A stretch of 64,000 bases of DNA from assembly GCF_008084145.1 (NCBI RefSeq), contig NZ_VSDO01000003.1:620001-684000 (forward strand), given 5' to 3'. Position numbers and translations under genes: made by a program. This DNA comes from Paenibacillus faecis (lineage in GTDB: Bacteria > Bacillota > Bacilli > Paenibacillales > Paenibacillaceae). Every line of letters starts with the position of its first letter. Position 1 is the first letter of the stretch. The notes beneath the pieces were generated by a model, which worked only from the letters and a program-made list of their open reading frames with translations, ran no database searches and had not been told where the DNA came from. This document shows, one piece after another, positions 24,565 to 32,663 of the stretch.

Positions 24565-25739
24565 CACCCCGGATACTTTACCACCGGCCACTTTTGCTTC
24601 CGCAGGGCGTTCATCGCTTCGGGGCCCAGGTTAAGATTGTCTTGTACCAACTGATGAGGCGTCAGCGCCATCCATTGATTCAAAGAAACATCCTGGAACC
24701 GGTCGCTCTTAAACATTTCCAGAAACCATAGGCTCTGGTCGCCCGTGTTCTGAATGTAATGTCCATAAGCAAAAGGGACGTACCCCACATCGCCAGCGCG
24801 ATAATCGAACGTCCGGGCCGTGCCGTTTGCGGCAAACACCGTCATCCGCCCCATTCCCGAGATGTAATACTGCCACTCGTCATTGTTCGGATGCCAGTGC
24901 ATTTCCCGCATGCCGCCCGGCTTGATCTCAACCAGAGCGGCGGCAATCTGGGTGGAGATCGGAAAGTTCGTGGAATCGACGATCCGCACGCTCCCTCCCG
25001 GAGTTACCAACGGCTTCTGCGCAAGCAGCCGATGCGAAAACGTTAAAGGAACCGTACCGTAGGGGTCCGCTACCTGCTGGCTTTCCAGAGAGCCGGGCAC
25101 ATTAGCCTGAAAAATATATCGCTGTTCTTTCGGGATATGAGCAAAGGCGCTTGCCGGCACTCCGAAATTCGCGGCCAATACGTCCTTCGGCGTATGCGCA
25201 AACCAATCGGAGATCGACAACGTATTGAGGTCCGAGAAATTCCCGTCGTCAAAAACGAGTAAGAACTCGCAGCCTTCCTCCAATCCTTGAATCGAATGCG
25301 GAACTCCGGGGGGAAAGTACCACAGGTCCCCCACGCCTACATCCGCTATAAAATTCCTCCCGTTCTGATCGACCGCCGTGATCCGGGCCCGGCCCACCAA
25401 CATGATGGACCATTCCGCCTGCTGATGCCAATGCAATTCCCGCACGCCCCCCGGCGTAAGTGCCATGTTCACCCCGGCGAGCGTCGTCGCGGTCGGAAGC
25501 TCGCGAACGGTCACCTCCCGCGACCAGCCGCCGTGATTCAACTGCATATGCGCATCGGAGAATGAAAACTTCAGGTTGGGGATCATTCCGGCGTCCGTAA
25601 CGGGAGGAACCAGCAAATCCGGGTTCTCACAGTCGCGCAGAATATCACGCGGACCCAAGTCCCACCAACCTGCCCCATCCTGCCTTATCGGCTGCGGGGT
25701 AGGTCCCGTCGCAGCTTGGTGAAGCGGGTTATTTTCCAC
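24561..25739 (-). CDS. Oxalate decarboxylase-family bicupin
   Basis: The 392-residue protein is collinear with B. subtilis OxdC/OxdD: two cupin domains, each with a manganese site (His103, His105, Glu109, His148; and His281, His283, Glu288 plus a later His). OxdC converts oxalate to formate and CO2. The flexible lid that carries the catalytic glutamate (SENST in OxdC) reads SDLNT here at residues 169-173, so Glu is replaced by Asp. Lid changes are known to shift such enzymes toward oxidase activity, so the reaction is uncertain. The C-terminus ends in PGC with its stop codon in a dispersed repeat. No signal peptide. Confidence 0.9.
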   Translation of the reverse strand: MENNPLHQAATGPTPQPIRQDGAGWWDLGPRDILRDCENPDLLVPPVTDAGMIPNLKFSFSDAHMQLNHGGWSREVTVRELPTATTLAGVNMALTPGGVRELHWHQQAEWSIMLVGRARITAVDQNGRNFIADVGVGDLWYFPPGVPHSIQGLEEGCEFLLVFDDGNFSDLNTLSISDWFAHTPKDVLAANFGVPASAFAHIPKEQRYIFQANVPGSLESQQVADPYGTVPLTFSHRLLAQKPLVTPGGSVRIVDSTNFPISTQIAAALVEIKPGGMREMHWHPNNDEWQYYISGMGRMTVFAANGTARTFDYRAGDVGYVPFAYGHYIQNTGDQSLWFLEMFKSDRFQDVSLNQWMALTPHQLVQDNLNLGPEAMNALRKQKWPVVKYPGC

Positions 25740-25840
25740 AGTATCACTCCTCCTTCTCTACTTGCCACTAATCTAAACTATGCCGGGTATACCTATCCCA
25801 ATCCCAAACCTCCCGCGACTTTTTCGGAGATATACGTAAA

Positions 25841-25868
25841 AAAGCCCCCAACCTGCCAAGGGGGCAAT
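25841..25868 (-). terminator. Intrinsic terminator after the PAS chemoreceptor gene
   Basis: GCCCCC, a 10-base loop, GGGGGC and TTTTTT on the minus strand, 13 bases after the stop at 25881. Confidence 0.85.
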
Positions 25869-25880
25869 ATATCATCCTAT

Positions 25881-26783
25881 TTAAATATTGGCCGCAACGT
25901 TTCGTGCCTGCTCGTCCAGCTTTTGTGCATAATCTACGATATTGTCAAAATCATCCAGGGTCACGCGAATCTGCTGCTGACTCTCCACGACGGAAGACTG
26001 AACGCGGCGGATACCTTCCGAAATCTCGGAAATTTCCTTTGCAATGCCGTTGATGGTTCCCTGGATTTCGATGATGGAGTCCGTCACTTCATTGGCCAGC
26101 TTGCGCACTTCCGTAGCCACGACATTAAACCCTCGGCCATGCGGTCCCGCGTGGGCCGCCTCGATGGTGGCATTCAGGGCGAGCAGGTTGGTTTGTGAGG
26201 CAATGTCGCGGATCGTCTGCACAATCCCCTGGATCGACTTGGCCTGCTCCTGCAGCTGCTTCAGGGTAAGGTTGTTATCCTCCGAAACCTCGGCAACCCG
26301 GTCGACACTCCAGAGAAGCTCCCGACTTCGGCTGATTCCCGCTTCCGCACGCTGATTTAACCCCTGGGAGGTTGTCTCCAATTCCCTAACCACTGTAGCC
26401 AGGCTGGATTGACGTGTCGTAATATCCGTCGCGATTTTAAATACGCCAATAATCTCGGATTCCCTTTCATCATAAATCGGCATATAGGTGGCTTCCAGCC
26501 ATACCGCTTCCCCGCGGGCATTTTTCCGTTCTATTTTATCCTGAAAGCTCTGCCCCGACAGTAAGCCATCCCAAAACGCTTCATAGGCCGGCGAGTCCGC
26601 AAAAGAATCGAAACAGAAATCGCGATGCCGCATGTTCCTAATCATATCTACGGAATATCCCATCGCGTTCGCAAATACCTCGTTGACATAAGCCACCTTT
26701 CGGTCAGTGTCGAAACGGATCATGGCCAAATTCCGCTCCAGTGCCCTGACGACCAGCCCGTCCGTTACCGCTTGATTGTTCAT
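25881..26783 (-). CDS. Soluble PAS-domain methyl-accepting chemotaxis-type protein
   Basis: Residues about 10-120 form a PAS domain (FDTDRKVAYVNEVFANAMGY, then the PAC part ending GVFKIATDITTR). The remaining part is a coiled coil with the conserved MCP signalling hairpin (IRDIASQTNLLALNATIEAAHAGPHGRGFNVVATEVRKLANE). There is no transmembrane segment, so it is a cytoplasmic receptor of the aerotaxis/redox type. Typical soluble receptors signal to CheA/CheW. The start is uncertain: ATG 26783 has GGAGGT but at a long distance, and ATG codons at 26807 and 26810 are alternatives. Confidence 0.85.
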   Translation of the reverse strand: MNNQAVTDGLVVRALERNLAMIRFDTDRKVAYVNEVFANAMGYSVDMIRNMRHRDFCFDSFADSPAYEAFWDGLLSGQSFQDKIERKNARGEAVWLEATYMPIYDERESEIIGVFKIATDITTRQSSLATVVRELETTSQGLNQRAEAGISRSRELLWSVDRVAEVSEDNNLTLKQLQEQAKSIQGIVQTIRDIASQTNLLALNATIEAAHAGPHGRGFNVVATEVRKLANEVTDSIIEIQGTINGIAKEISEISEGIRRVQSSVVESQQQIRVTLDDFDNIVDYAQKLDEQARNVAANI

Positions 26784-26971
26784 AATGATAAATTTGTCGA
26801 CCTCCATCATGAAAAAAATAGGCAACTCGGTTTCAGTTTAGCAAAGAGAACTCGACAATAAATATACAGATTCAAAAGGATTCCGGCTCCATGCGGCGAA
26901 AAACTCTAGGCAGGATAAGCTTTTTTCGCCCATTCAAAGGATGGATTAAACCCAAAGCGAGGATATAACGG

Positions 26972-28045
26972 ATGAACCTTCAATTACTCTATCATGAATA
27001 TTTGAATCTAAAATTTAATAGAGGTTTGCCTCCCGTGCAAATGGACCGCTTCGAATACGATTATTGCGAAGACGGCAGAACAGCGTTGTTCCTGACCGGC
27101 CGAGATGATGCGCTCTTTACGGACTGGACGGACGAATTACAGCCGAGAGATCCCCACTACATCAGGAACCCCGACTGGAAGCCCGTACTCTCGGATATTT
27201 TCAAGCAGATGGATGTATATGATGAACTGGTATTCTACTACCTGTTGTTTACGATCAACTCGACGACGACCATAGCCAATCACAATCCGTACGGCGCAAT
27301 GAACGATTTCATGAAAAACTATTGTTTCACCCAGTTGTCGCAATTGGGGGATGTCTCCGCCATAAGCGAGGAACGGAAGCGCCAATTAAGGGAGTTCTTC
27401 TTCTTTTTCTACCTCTATGCCCACCCGGTAAATGAGGAAACCCTCTACGCCTTTTCATTCCGGGAGCATGAGTTGGTTCATACGAAAACCAATATAGAGA
27501 TGGAGCGCTATTTCTCCGCATATCACGATTATTACCGCGAGCATATCGACAAGTTCAGCGGGAAGATCCTCCTGTCCCCCCAGGAAATCGAGGCCTGCAA
27601 AAGCCTCACGTTGGAGCTGTTGAGTTCCCTTGAAGGAAAATCGGCCAAGCTGACCCTGCCGCCGGAAGAAGGGCTGGAGGATGTGCTGCGGCTGGTTAAC
27701 GACGTTGATGCGCTGATTCGCACTTATTCGGAAAATAGAACGCAGGTGTTCGAGGTCATGGCCGGGTTTCTTGCGGACAACCACTCCAGTCCCTACCGCG
27801 ATCACGGTTTCCGGACCCTGCTCCAGCATTATGCTTGTTACATCCTGTATTTTAAATTTGATGAGATTCATCATTTGGTGGATTACTTTAAAAGCAACCC
27901 AGCATGGTGCGGGAAGATCATTAACCACCTGTTTGCGGATACCATCTTTCTACAGCGAATCATGAGGCTGAACCACATCGATATTACCGAACATAAGCGG
28001 GTGATCGAGTTTTTTGGCGAGGAGGCCCGAAGGATTTATCTGTAA
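26972..28045 (+). CDS. Uncharacterised 357-residue cytoplasmic protein
   Basis: A frame of good coding character starts at ATG 26972 behind GCGAGGATATAACGG. The product is rich in aromatic residues and acidic clusters, mostly helical, without signal peptide or membrane segments. I see no nucleotide-binding or metal motif. Segments such as YDELVFYYLLFTINSTTTI and FFFFFYLYAHPV are unusually aromatic. It is flanked by a convergent helD gene and a divergent chemoreceptor, so the context gives no function. Confidence 0.65.
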   Translation: MNLQLLYHEYLNLKFNRGLPPVQMDRFEYDYCEDGRTALFLTGRDDALFTDWTDELQPRDPHYIRNPDWKPVLSDIFKQMDVYDELVFYYLLFTINSTTTIANHNPYGAMNDFMKNYCFTQLSQLGDVSAISEERKRQLREFFFFFYLYAHPVNEETLYAFSFREHELVHTKTNIEMERYFSAYHDYYREHIDKFSGKILLSPQEIEACKSLTLELLSSLEGKSAKLTLPPEEGLEDVLRLVNDVDALIRTYSENRTQVFEVMAGFLADNHSSPYRDHGFRTLLQHYACYILYFKFDEIHHLVDYFKSNPAWCGKIINHLFADTIFLQRIMRLNHIDITEHKRVIEFFGEEARRIYL

Positions 28046-28053
28046 ACCAAAAT

Positions 28054-28075
28054 CGGGGCACCGCGATGGGTGCCC
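28054..28075. terminator. Hairpin between convergent genes
   Basis: GGGCACC, five bases, GGTGCCC lies between the stop codons at 28045 and 28084. U-tracts are weak on both sides. Confidence 0.5.
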
Positions 28076-28083
28076 ACTTCATT

Positions 28084-30504
28084 CTATCCTTCCTCGATCT
28101 CATACAAAGACCTATCCAATTCCCGAATGAACGGGGTCCATTCTCCCGCGGCGTACAGCAACAGCCGATGCATGGCACGCGTGCACGCCGTATAAAACAG
28201 CTTGCGTTCGCTCTCCCGATGATACGTCCGCGAGGAGGCGTCATAGATGAGAACAGCGTCGAACTCAACCCCCTTAGCGAGATATACAGGGAGAATCAGC
28301 GTTCCTTGTTCAAAAGAGGGAGTGTTCTTCGTCACATGCTTCAGCCCCTGGCACCCCTGCGACATCAAGAGGTCATAGGCTTCTTGGCTTTCGGCCGCCG
28401 TCTTCGTAACGACGCCGATGGAGACGAAGCCTTCCGCTTGAAGCGCCGCTATGTGCTCGGCGATCCGCGCCGCCCGCCGCTCCCCGCTGCCCGCGTCGCA
28501 GAGGAACGGCTTCAGGCCGATTCGTTCAAAGGGCACGATCTCCTGGCCGTCCGGCAGCAGCGACCTTGTGAATTCCACAATCTCACGGGTCGACCGGTAA
28601 CTGCGAAGCAGCCGAAACAGGTTGGTTTCGGCTTCCCCGTATAGCCGGACCAGCGGCGAGTCGCCTCCGTAAAGTTCCGTGGCCTGAGCGAAGATAGCCT
28701 GGCCGAAATCGCCGAGCACCGTCATGCGGGCCCGGGGGAACATTTTTTTGAGGAACTCGTATTGAAACAGCGAATAATCCTGGCCCTCGTCAATGAACAC
28801 ATGCCGGATTTCCGTGTTTGTCCGCACGCCCTCGATAAGCTCTTTTAAGTACAGATATGGCGTTGCATCCTCATAGAACAGTTCGAGCCGGTCCAGCTTC
28901 TCCCGGGTCTGCCCGCAGATTTCCGTCCAAAGCGAAGGGATCTCCGCGTGACCGGTTATCTCCCTGAACGTCTCCCCTTCCGCAAACAGCTGGCTGTACA
29001 ACCCGACCATATCGATGAACTTCATCCGCTTCACGCTTCGTTTCAGCGGCTTGAACTGCTCCTTGACGATCATCCGCCGCAGCATTTGTTCCTCCCGGTC
29101 GGCATAGTCAAAGTCAGCTTCATCGGGTCGGCGCTCCCCTTGGAGCCTTTCCTGAACTTCCTCATATTGTTCGGCGAAATCAAAAACGCCCCGATCCTTG
29201 TGCAGCCGTTGAAACGCCTCGGCATACTGATCCTTGTCGAGATAATCCAGTTCCTCCTGTACCCAAAGCTCCTCCCGTTCCTTCTTCTCCAGCGAAACCA
29301 GTTCACGCAGCAGCCACTCCTGCAGCAGGGCGATGCGGTTGGTCATACGGATGGAGGGATCATAGCTGTAAAACTTGGCCTCCATCCGCTCGGCCGGAAT
29401 CAGGTCGCGATCGCGGAACCGGATGCTTTGGAACCGCATGCCCGCTTGCTCCAACCGCTCCGCATAATTCCGGAGCGCTTGCAGGAAGGCGGCGGACGCT
29501 TTATATTGAATGCCTTGGACCCGGGCCTCATACCCCTGGCCGGCATGTTCCGTCAAAACGTATTCGATTTGGTCGAAGGGGTCCTCCAGCCGAAACGTAT
29601 GGCCCAGCCAGTAGTCGAGGTACTCCTGAAAGGTCGTTTGCTGCATGTTCTCTTCCCCCAGCTCAGGGAGCACCGTGGAGACATAGCTGTTGAACATCGG
29701 ATTCGGCGAGAAAAGAACGATTTGATCCGCCTTTAGACGCTCACGGTGCGTGTACAGCAGGTACGCCACCCGCTGCAGCGCCGCCGAGGTCTTACCGCTT
29801 CCGGCCGCTCCCTGAACAATGAGCATCCGGCTTTTGTCCTCGCGGATAATCGCGTTCTGCTCTTTTTGAATCGTCGCGACGATACTCTTCATTTGATGGT
29901 CCGCGCCTTTTCCGAGCACCTGCTGCAGCAATTCGTCGCCAATCGTCACGCTCGTGTCGAACACGTTTCGCAATTGCCCCTCACGGATCTGATACTGCCG
30001 CTTCAAGGTCATCGTTCCCGTGATGGGTCCACCCGGCGTATCATATCCGGCCGCGCCGGGGGAATGATCGTAATACATGCTCGCGATGGGAGTGCGCCAG
30101 TCATAAACCAAGAAACGCAGGCCATCCGCATCGACGAAGGAAGAGACGCCGATATAAACTTGCTCGACAAAACCCAGGCCATCCTCATGGAAATCGATTC
30201 GCCCAAAGTAAGGGGACGACAGCAGCCGTTTCATGCTCTTCCATTGCTGGGCACGCAGACGGTGGCTTCGCTCCCGCTCGGACAATAGCGCTTCCTGCTG
30301 CCGGATGCTGTAGAAGGTTTCTTCAAAATCCTCATCCGTGCTGGTATTTACGGTGACTTCTTCCCAAAACTGCTTGCGGATGCCCGTCACCTGCTCATGC
30401 AGCCCGGTCACCTCCGGCTCCAGCTCGGCGATCCTGGCTTGCAGCTTCTCCGTGACCTCGTCCAACCGTTCCTGTTCTTGTTTCCAATCCTCAGCGCTGA
30501 TCAT
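28084..30504 (-). CDS. helD: RNA polymerase recycling motor ATPase HelD
   Basis: The protein of about 806 residues starts with an antiparallel coiled coil (EDWKQEQERLDEVTEKLQARIAELEPEV), the arm that enters the RNA polymerase secondary channel. UvrD/SF1-type helicase domains follow, with Walker A (GAAGSGKTSAALQ), Walker B (FIDEGQDYS), a motif III-like stretch (GDFGQAIF) and later LLRSYRST and SRTYHRESERKLFYTACTRA. HelD removes stalled polymerase from nucleic acid and cooperates with the delta subunit. Length agrees with the family. I chose ATG 30504 behind AAGGGGTG; ATG 30525 is possible. Confidence 0.92.
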   Translation of the reverse strand: MISAEDWKQEQERLDEVTEKLQARIAELEPEVTGLHEQVTGIRKQFWEEVTVNTSTDEDFEETFYSIRQQEALLSERERSHRLRAQQWKSMKRLLSSPYFGRIDFHEDGLGFVEQVYIGVSSFVDADGLRFLVYDWRTPIASMYYDHSPGAAGYDTPGGPITGTMTLKRQYQIREGQLRNVFDTSVTIGDELLQQVLGKGADHQMKSIVATIQKEQNAIIREDKSRMLIVQGAAGSGKTSAALQRVAYLLYTHRERLKADQIVLFSPNPMFNSYVSTVLPELGEENMQQTTFQEYLDYWLGHTFRLEDPFDQIEYVLTEHAGQGYEARVQGIQYKASAAFLQALRNYAERLEQAGMRFQSIRFRDRDLIPAERMEAKFYSYDPSIRMTNRIALLQEWLLRELVSLEKKEREELWVQEELDYLDKDQYAEAFQRLHKDRGVFDFAEQYEEVQERLQGERRPDEADFDYADREEQMLRRMIVKEQFKPLKRSVKRMKFIDMVGLYSQLFAEGETFREITGHAEIPSLWTEICGQTREKLDRLELFYEDATPYLYLKELIEGVRTNTEIRHVFIDEGQDYSLFQYEFLKKMFPRARMTVLGDFGQAIFAQATELYGGDSPLVRLYGEAETNLFRLLRSYRSTREIVEFTRSLLPDGQEIVPFERIGLKPFLCDAGSGERRAARIAEHIAALQAEGFVSIGVVTKTAAESQEAYDLLMSQGCQGLKHVTKNTPSFEQGTLILPVYLAKGVEFDAVLIYDASSRTYHRESERKLFYTACTRAMHRLLLYAAGEWTPFIRELDRSLYEIEEG

Positions 30505-30548
30505 CTTCCGCCTGCACCCCTTCATTCAAATTTGCGAAAAAATAAAGT

Positions 30549-30578
30549 TTGACAAAGCGAATTTTCATATGGTAAGAT
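30549..30578 (+). promoter_or_regulatory. Sigma-A-type promoter facing no visible gene
   Basis: TTGACA at 30549-30554 and TAAGAT at 30573-30578 with an 18-base spacer. Transcription would run to the terminator at 30689-30720 through a non-coding stretch. Confidence 0.6.
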
Positions 30579-30584
30579 TAAAGT

Positions 30585-30722
30585 GTGAATAAGATGGGTT
30601 AAATCCGCTCTGTTTCAAAAATATTAAAAAGCAGCTCTCCAATCATATCACAACATATCTATGTGCGCAACTTTAAACCGTCACAATTAAACCCGGCAAA
30701 TTCGCCGGGTTTTTGATTTTTT
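30585..30722 (+). ncRNA. Candidate intergenic small RNA of about 138 nt
   Basis: A near-consensus promoter (30549-30578) and an intrinsic terminator (30689-30720) enclose about 100 bases that lack a reading frame of useful length. Neighbouring genes on both sides are on the opposite strand. The RNA is inferred from these signals only. Confidence 0.45.
30689..30720 (+). terminator. Intrinsic terminator, strongest in plus orientation
   Basis: AACCCGGC, AAATTC, GCCGGGTT, then TTTGATTTTT. It may also serve the acetyltransferase gene from the other side, though the minus-strand U-tract is short. Confidence 0.8.
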
Positions 30723-30753
30723 TATGCGACTTGATTGCGTTATAAAACTCGCC

Positions 30754-31515
30754 TCAATCCTCCAAGGGAAGGTTATCCGAAAACAAATCCGGATTGCGCT
30801 TGAGCATTTCGGTGATTACTTTCGCCACCATCGCGGCATCACACACCCTTACCGAAGCATCGCCAAACTGCCCCCGGTGCATCGCGCCCGTCTTTTCCAG
30901 GACCTCATCCACCTTCCAAAAATGCTCCGACCACGACAGCCCGCAATGCCTGCGGGACGGTACCGGGATTTCCGAGCCGTCGGGTAAAACCGTATACAGC
31001 ATCTCATGATCATCCGTTAACCTGCCCGGGATGTCCGCCCACTCCTCAACCCCATGAATAAAGGTATTGCGCCTTAAGTCAACACCAACCAACAAAATGG
31101 TCGCCCGTCGGTCGAGCAGCTTCCCCCAAGCGGAGCCTCTGGCGCAGGGAGTATCGAAATGATGGTCATCGTTTGTAAACGCTACGGCATCCCGACCTAA
31201 CGCCGCCACGGAATGGGTGGGGTGCAGGGAACGCACCACACCGGGCCGTTGACGAAAAAGTTCTGGCAATATCCCGACGTTGGAGGGCGTCCGATCCACG
31301 TAAAACCTCGGATGGTCCGCATTGATGCGGGACCATGTATGAGTCGGCAGGACAAGCAAGCCCTCCTTCATATACGCTGTAAACGCATCCAAAACGGTGT
31401 CTGCGCCGCCCTCGACCGGTCCTATGCTTTTCATGGAAGAATGGATCAGCAGCGTCCCCTTGCCGTCGATTCCCAACTGCTCCAATTGCTTTATCAAGCT
31501 CTCTTTCGTATGCAC
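30754..31515 (-). CDS. AAC(3)-family N-acetyltransferase
   Basis: The 253-residue protein matches the antibiotic_NAT fold of aminoglycoside 3-N-acetyltransferases and YokD/FrbF-like enzymes: LLIHSSMKSIGPVEGGADTVLDAF at the N-terminus, HPTHSVAALG in the middle, and GSAWGKLLDRRATILLVGV. The histidines of HPTHSVAA and the later HGVEEWA correspond to catalytic positions. Members acetylate aminoglycosides or other amines with acetyl-CoA; chromosomal copies in soil bacilli often have unknown substrates. GTG 31515 follows GAGGGGGAGCAC. It lies 45 bases downstream of an HPr kinase-like gene, probably in one transcript. Confidence 0.85.
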   Translation of the reverse strand: MHTKESLIKQLEQLGIDGKGTLLIHSSMKSIGPVEGGADTVLDAFTAYMKEGLLVLPTHTWSRINADHPRFYVDRTPSNVGILPELFRQRPGVVRSLHPTHSVAALGRDAVAFTNDDHHFDTPCARGSAWGKLLDRRATILLVGVDLRRNTFIHGVEEWADIPGRLTDDHEMLYTVLPDGSEIPVPSRRHCGLSWSEHFWKVDEVLEKTGAMHRGQFGDASVRVCDAAMVAKVITEMLKRNPDLFSDNLPLED

Positions 31516-31559
31516 GTGCTCCCCCTCTTTGCGCCTTTATGGGCAAATGTCTCGATAAC

Positions 31560-32474
31560 CTACTGCAACTTGCTCTCGATTCGCTGCATAAATTCCTCGG
31601 CTGCGCTGTATCCCAGCTGTTTAAGATACCAATTGTTCGCCGCCGCTTCGATCAATCCCGCTACGTCGCGTCCGGGCTGGAGCTGGATTTCAAGATGCGG
31701 AATTTGAACGCCGAGGTACTCGGTGAACTGGGGAACGACCTCCAACTCATTGTTCAGCGCATCTTCCTTCCAGGGAGACAGCTCAATATCAAGGACAATA
31801 CGCGTCTCGTCCTGAAAAGCCCGGCGTCCATACTGGCGTACGACATTGATCAGCCCGACGCTGCGCAGGGCCAGAAACTCCCGGGTCGTCTCATTATGCG
31901 TCCCGAGCAGGGTCGACGGCCCCAGTTTCTTAAGGACCACGATATCGTCAGCCACAAAACGGTGCCCCCTGCGAATGAGCGTATGGGCGGTCTCGCTTTT
32001 GCCGATCCCCGATTTGCCCCGAAGCAGGATGCCTATCCCCGAAACATTCACGCAAACCCCATGAATCGACAACTCCGGCGCCAATGCCTTCACCAGATAG
32101 TTATCCAACTTGGCGATAAACTCCGTAGTCGTCTCGGACGTGCGCAGGAGCGGAATGCCCTCCTGGTCGCAGAACAGGGTTAGATAGGGAATCTCTTGCT
32201 GCCCCGACGTCACAATAAAACAAGGCGGTTGATATTTGACAATATTTCCGATATGAAGCTTGCGTTCCTCTATGCTAAGCGTCAATAAATAGGTAATCTC
32301 CTTGCGGCCGAGCACTTGCACGCGCTCCATCGGAAAAAAATCGAAGTATCCGACAAACTCCAGTCCCGGTCTATGCGTTCGCGGCCGGGTAATGGCGCGG
32401 TCCAATCGGTCGGCCCCCGCAAGTACTTCCAATTGGAATGTTTCCGTAAGACGCTGAACGGTAATCGACTTCAT
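31560..32474 (-). CDS. hprK: HPr kinase/phosphorylase homologue, divergent
   Basis: The 304-residue protein is collinear with HprK: N-terminal MurF-like domain, His138 (SIHGVCVNV), P-loop GKSGIGKSE at 153-161, and VADD at 174-177. In Bacillota, HprK phosphorylates Ser46 of HPr for carbon catabolite repression. The normally invariant signature EIRGLGI reads ALRSVGL here (about 202-208), so its glutamate and glycine are lost. The PVRPGRN loop is also changed (QLQPGRD). It stands outside the usual hprK-lgt context and beside an AAC(3)-like gene, so it may be a paralog with another substrate. Confidence 0.85.
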   Translation of the reverse strand: MKSITVQRLTETFQLEVLAGADRLDRAITRPRTHRPGLEFVGYFDFFPMERVQVLGRKEITYLLTLSIEERKLHIGNIVKYQPPCFIVTSGQQEIPYLTLFCDQEGIPLLRTSETTTEFIAKLDNYLVKALAPELSIHGVCVNVSGIGILLRGKSGIGKSETAHTLIRRGHRFVADDIVVLKKLGPSTLLGTHNETTREFLALRSVGLINVVRQYGRRAFQDETRIVLDIELSPWKEDALNNELEVVPQFTEYLGVQIPHLEIQLQPGRDVAGLIEAAANNWYLKQLGYSAAEEFMQRIESKLQ

Positions 32475-32604
32475 GTAGTTTTCTCCTCCTGCGGCTAAAG
32501 CGCACCTAAAATAAAATGCGCCTAATAATCGATACCCCGGTTTTAAGGATATATTCCACAGCCGACAGGTGCATTCCTGCTGAGTTTGCCGGAATGATAA
32601 ACAA

Positions 32605-32642
32605 CGGCTCCCCTTGCCTCATTTAAGGACAAGGGGAGCCGA
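32605..32642 (-). terminator. Hairpin after the LPKTG adhesin gene
   Basis: CGGCTCCCCTTG and CAAGGGGAGCCG form a 12-bp stem 20 bases after the stop at 32664. The tail is only moderately U-rich (GTTGTTT). Confidence 0.7.
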
Positions 32643-32663
32643 AGCCTCCGAAATACATGATGG

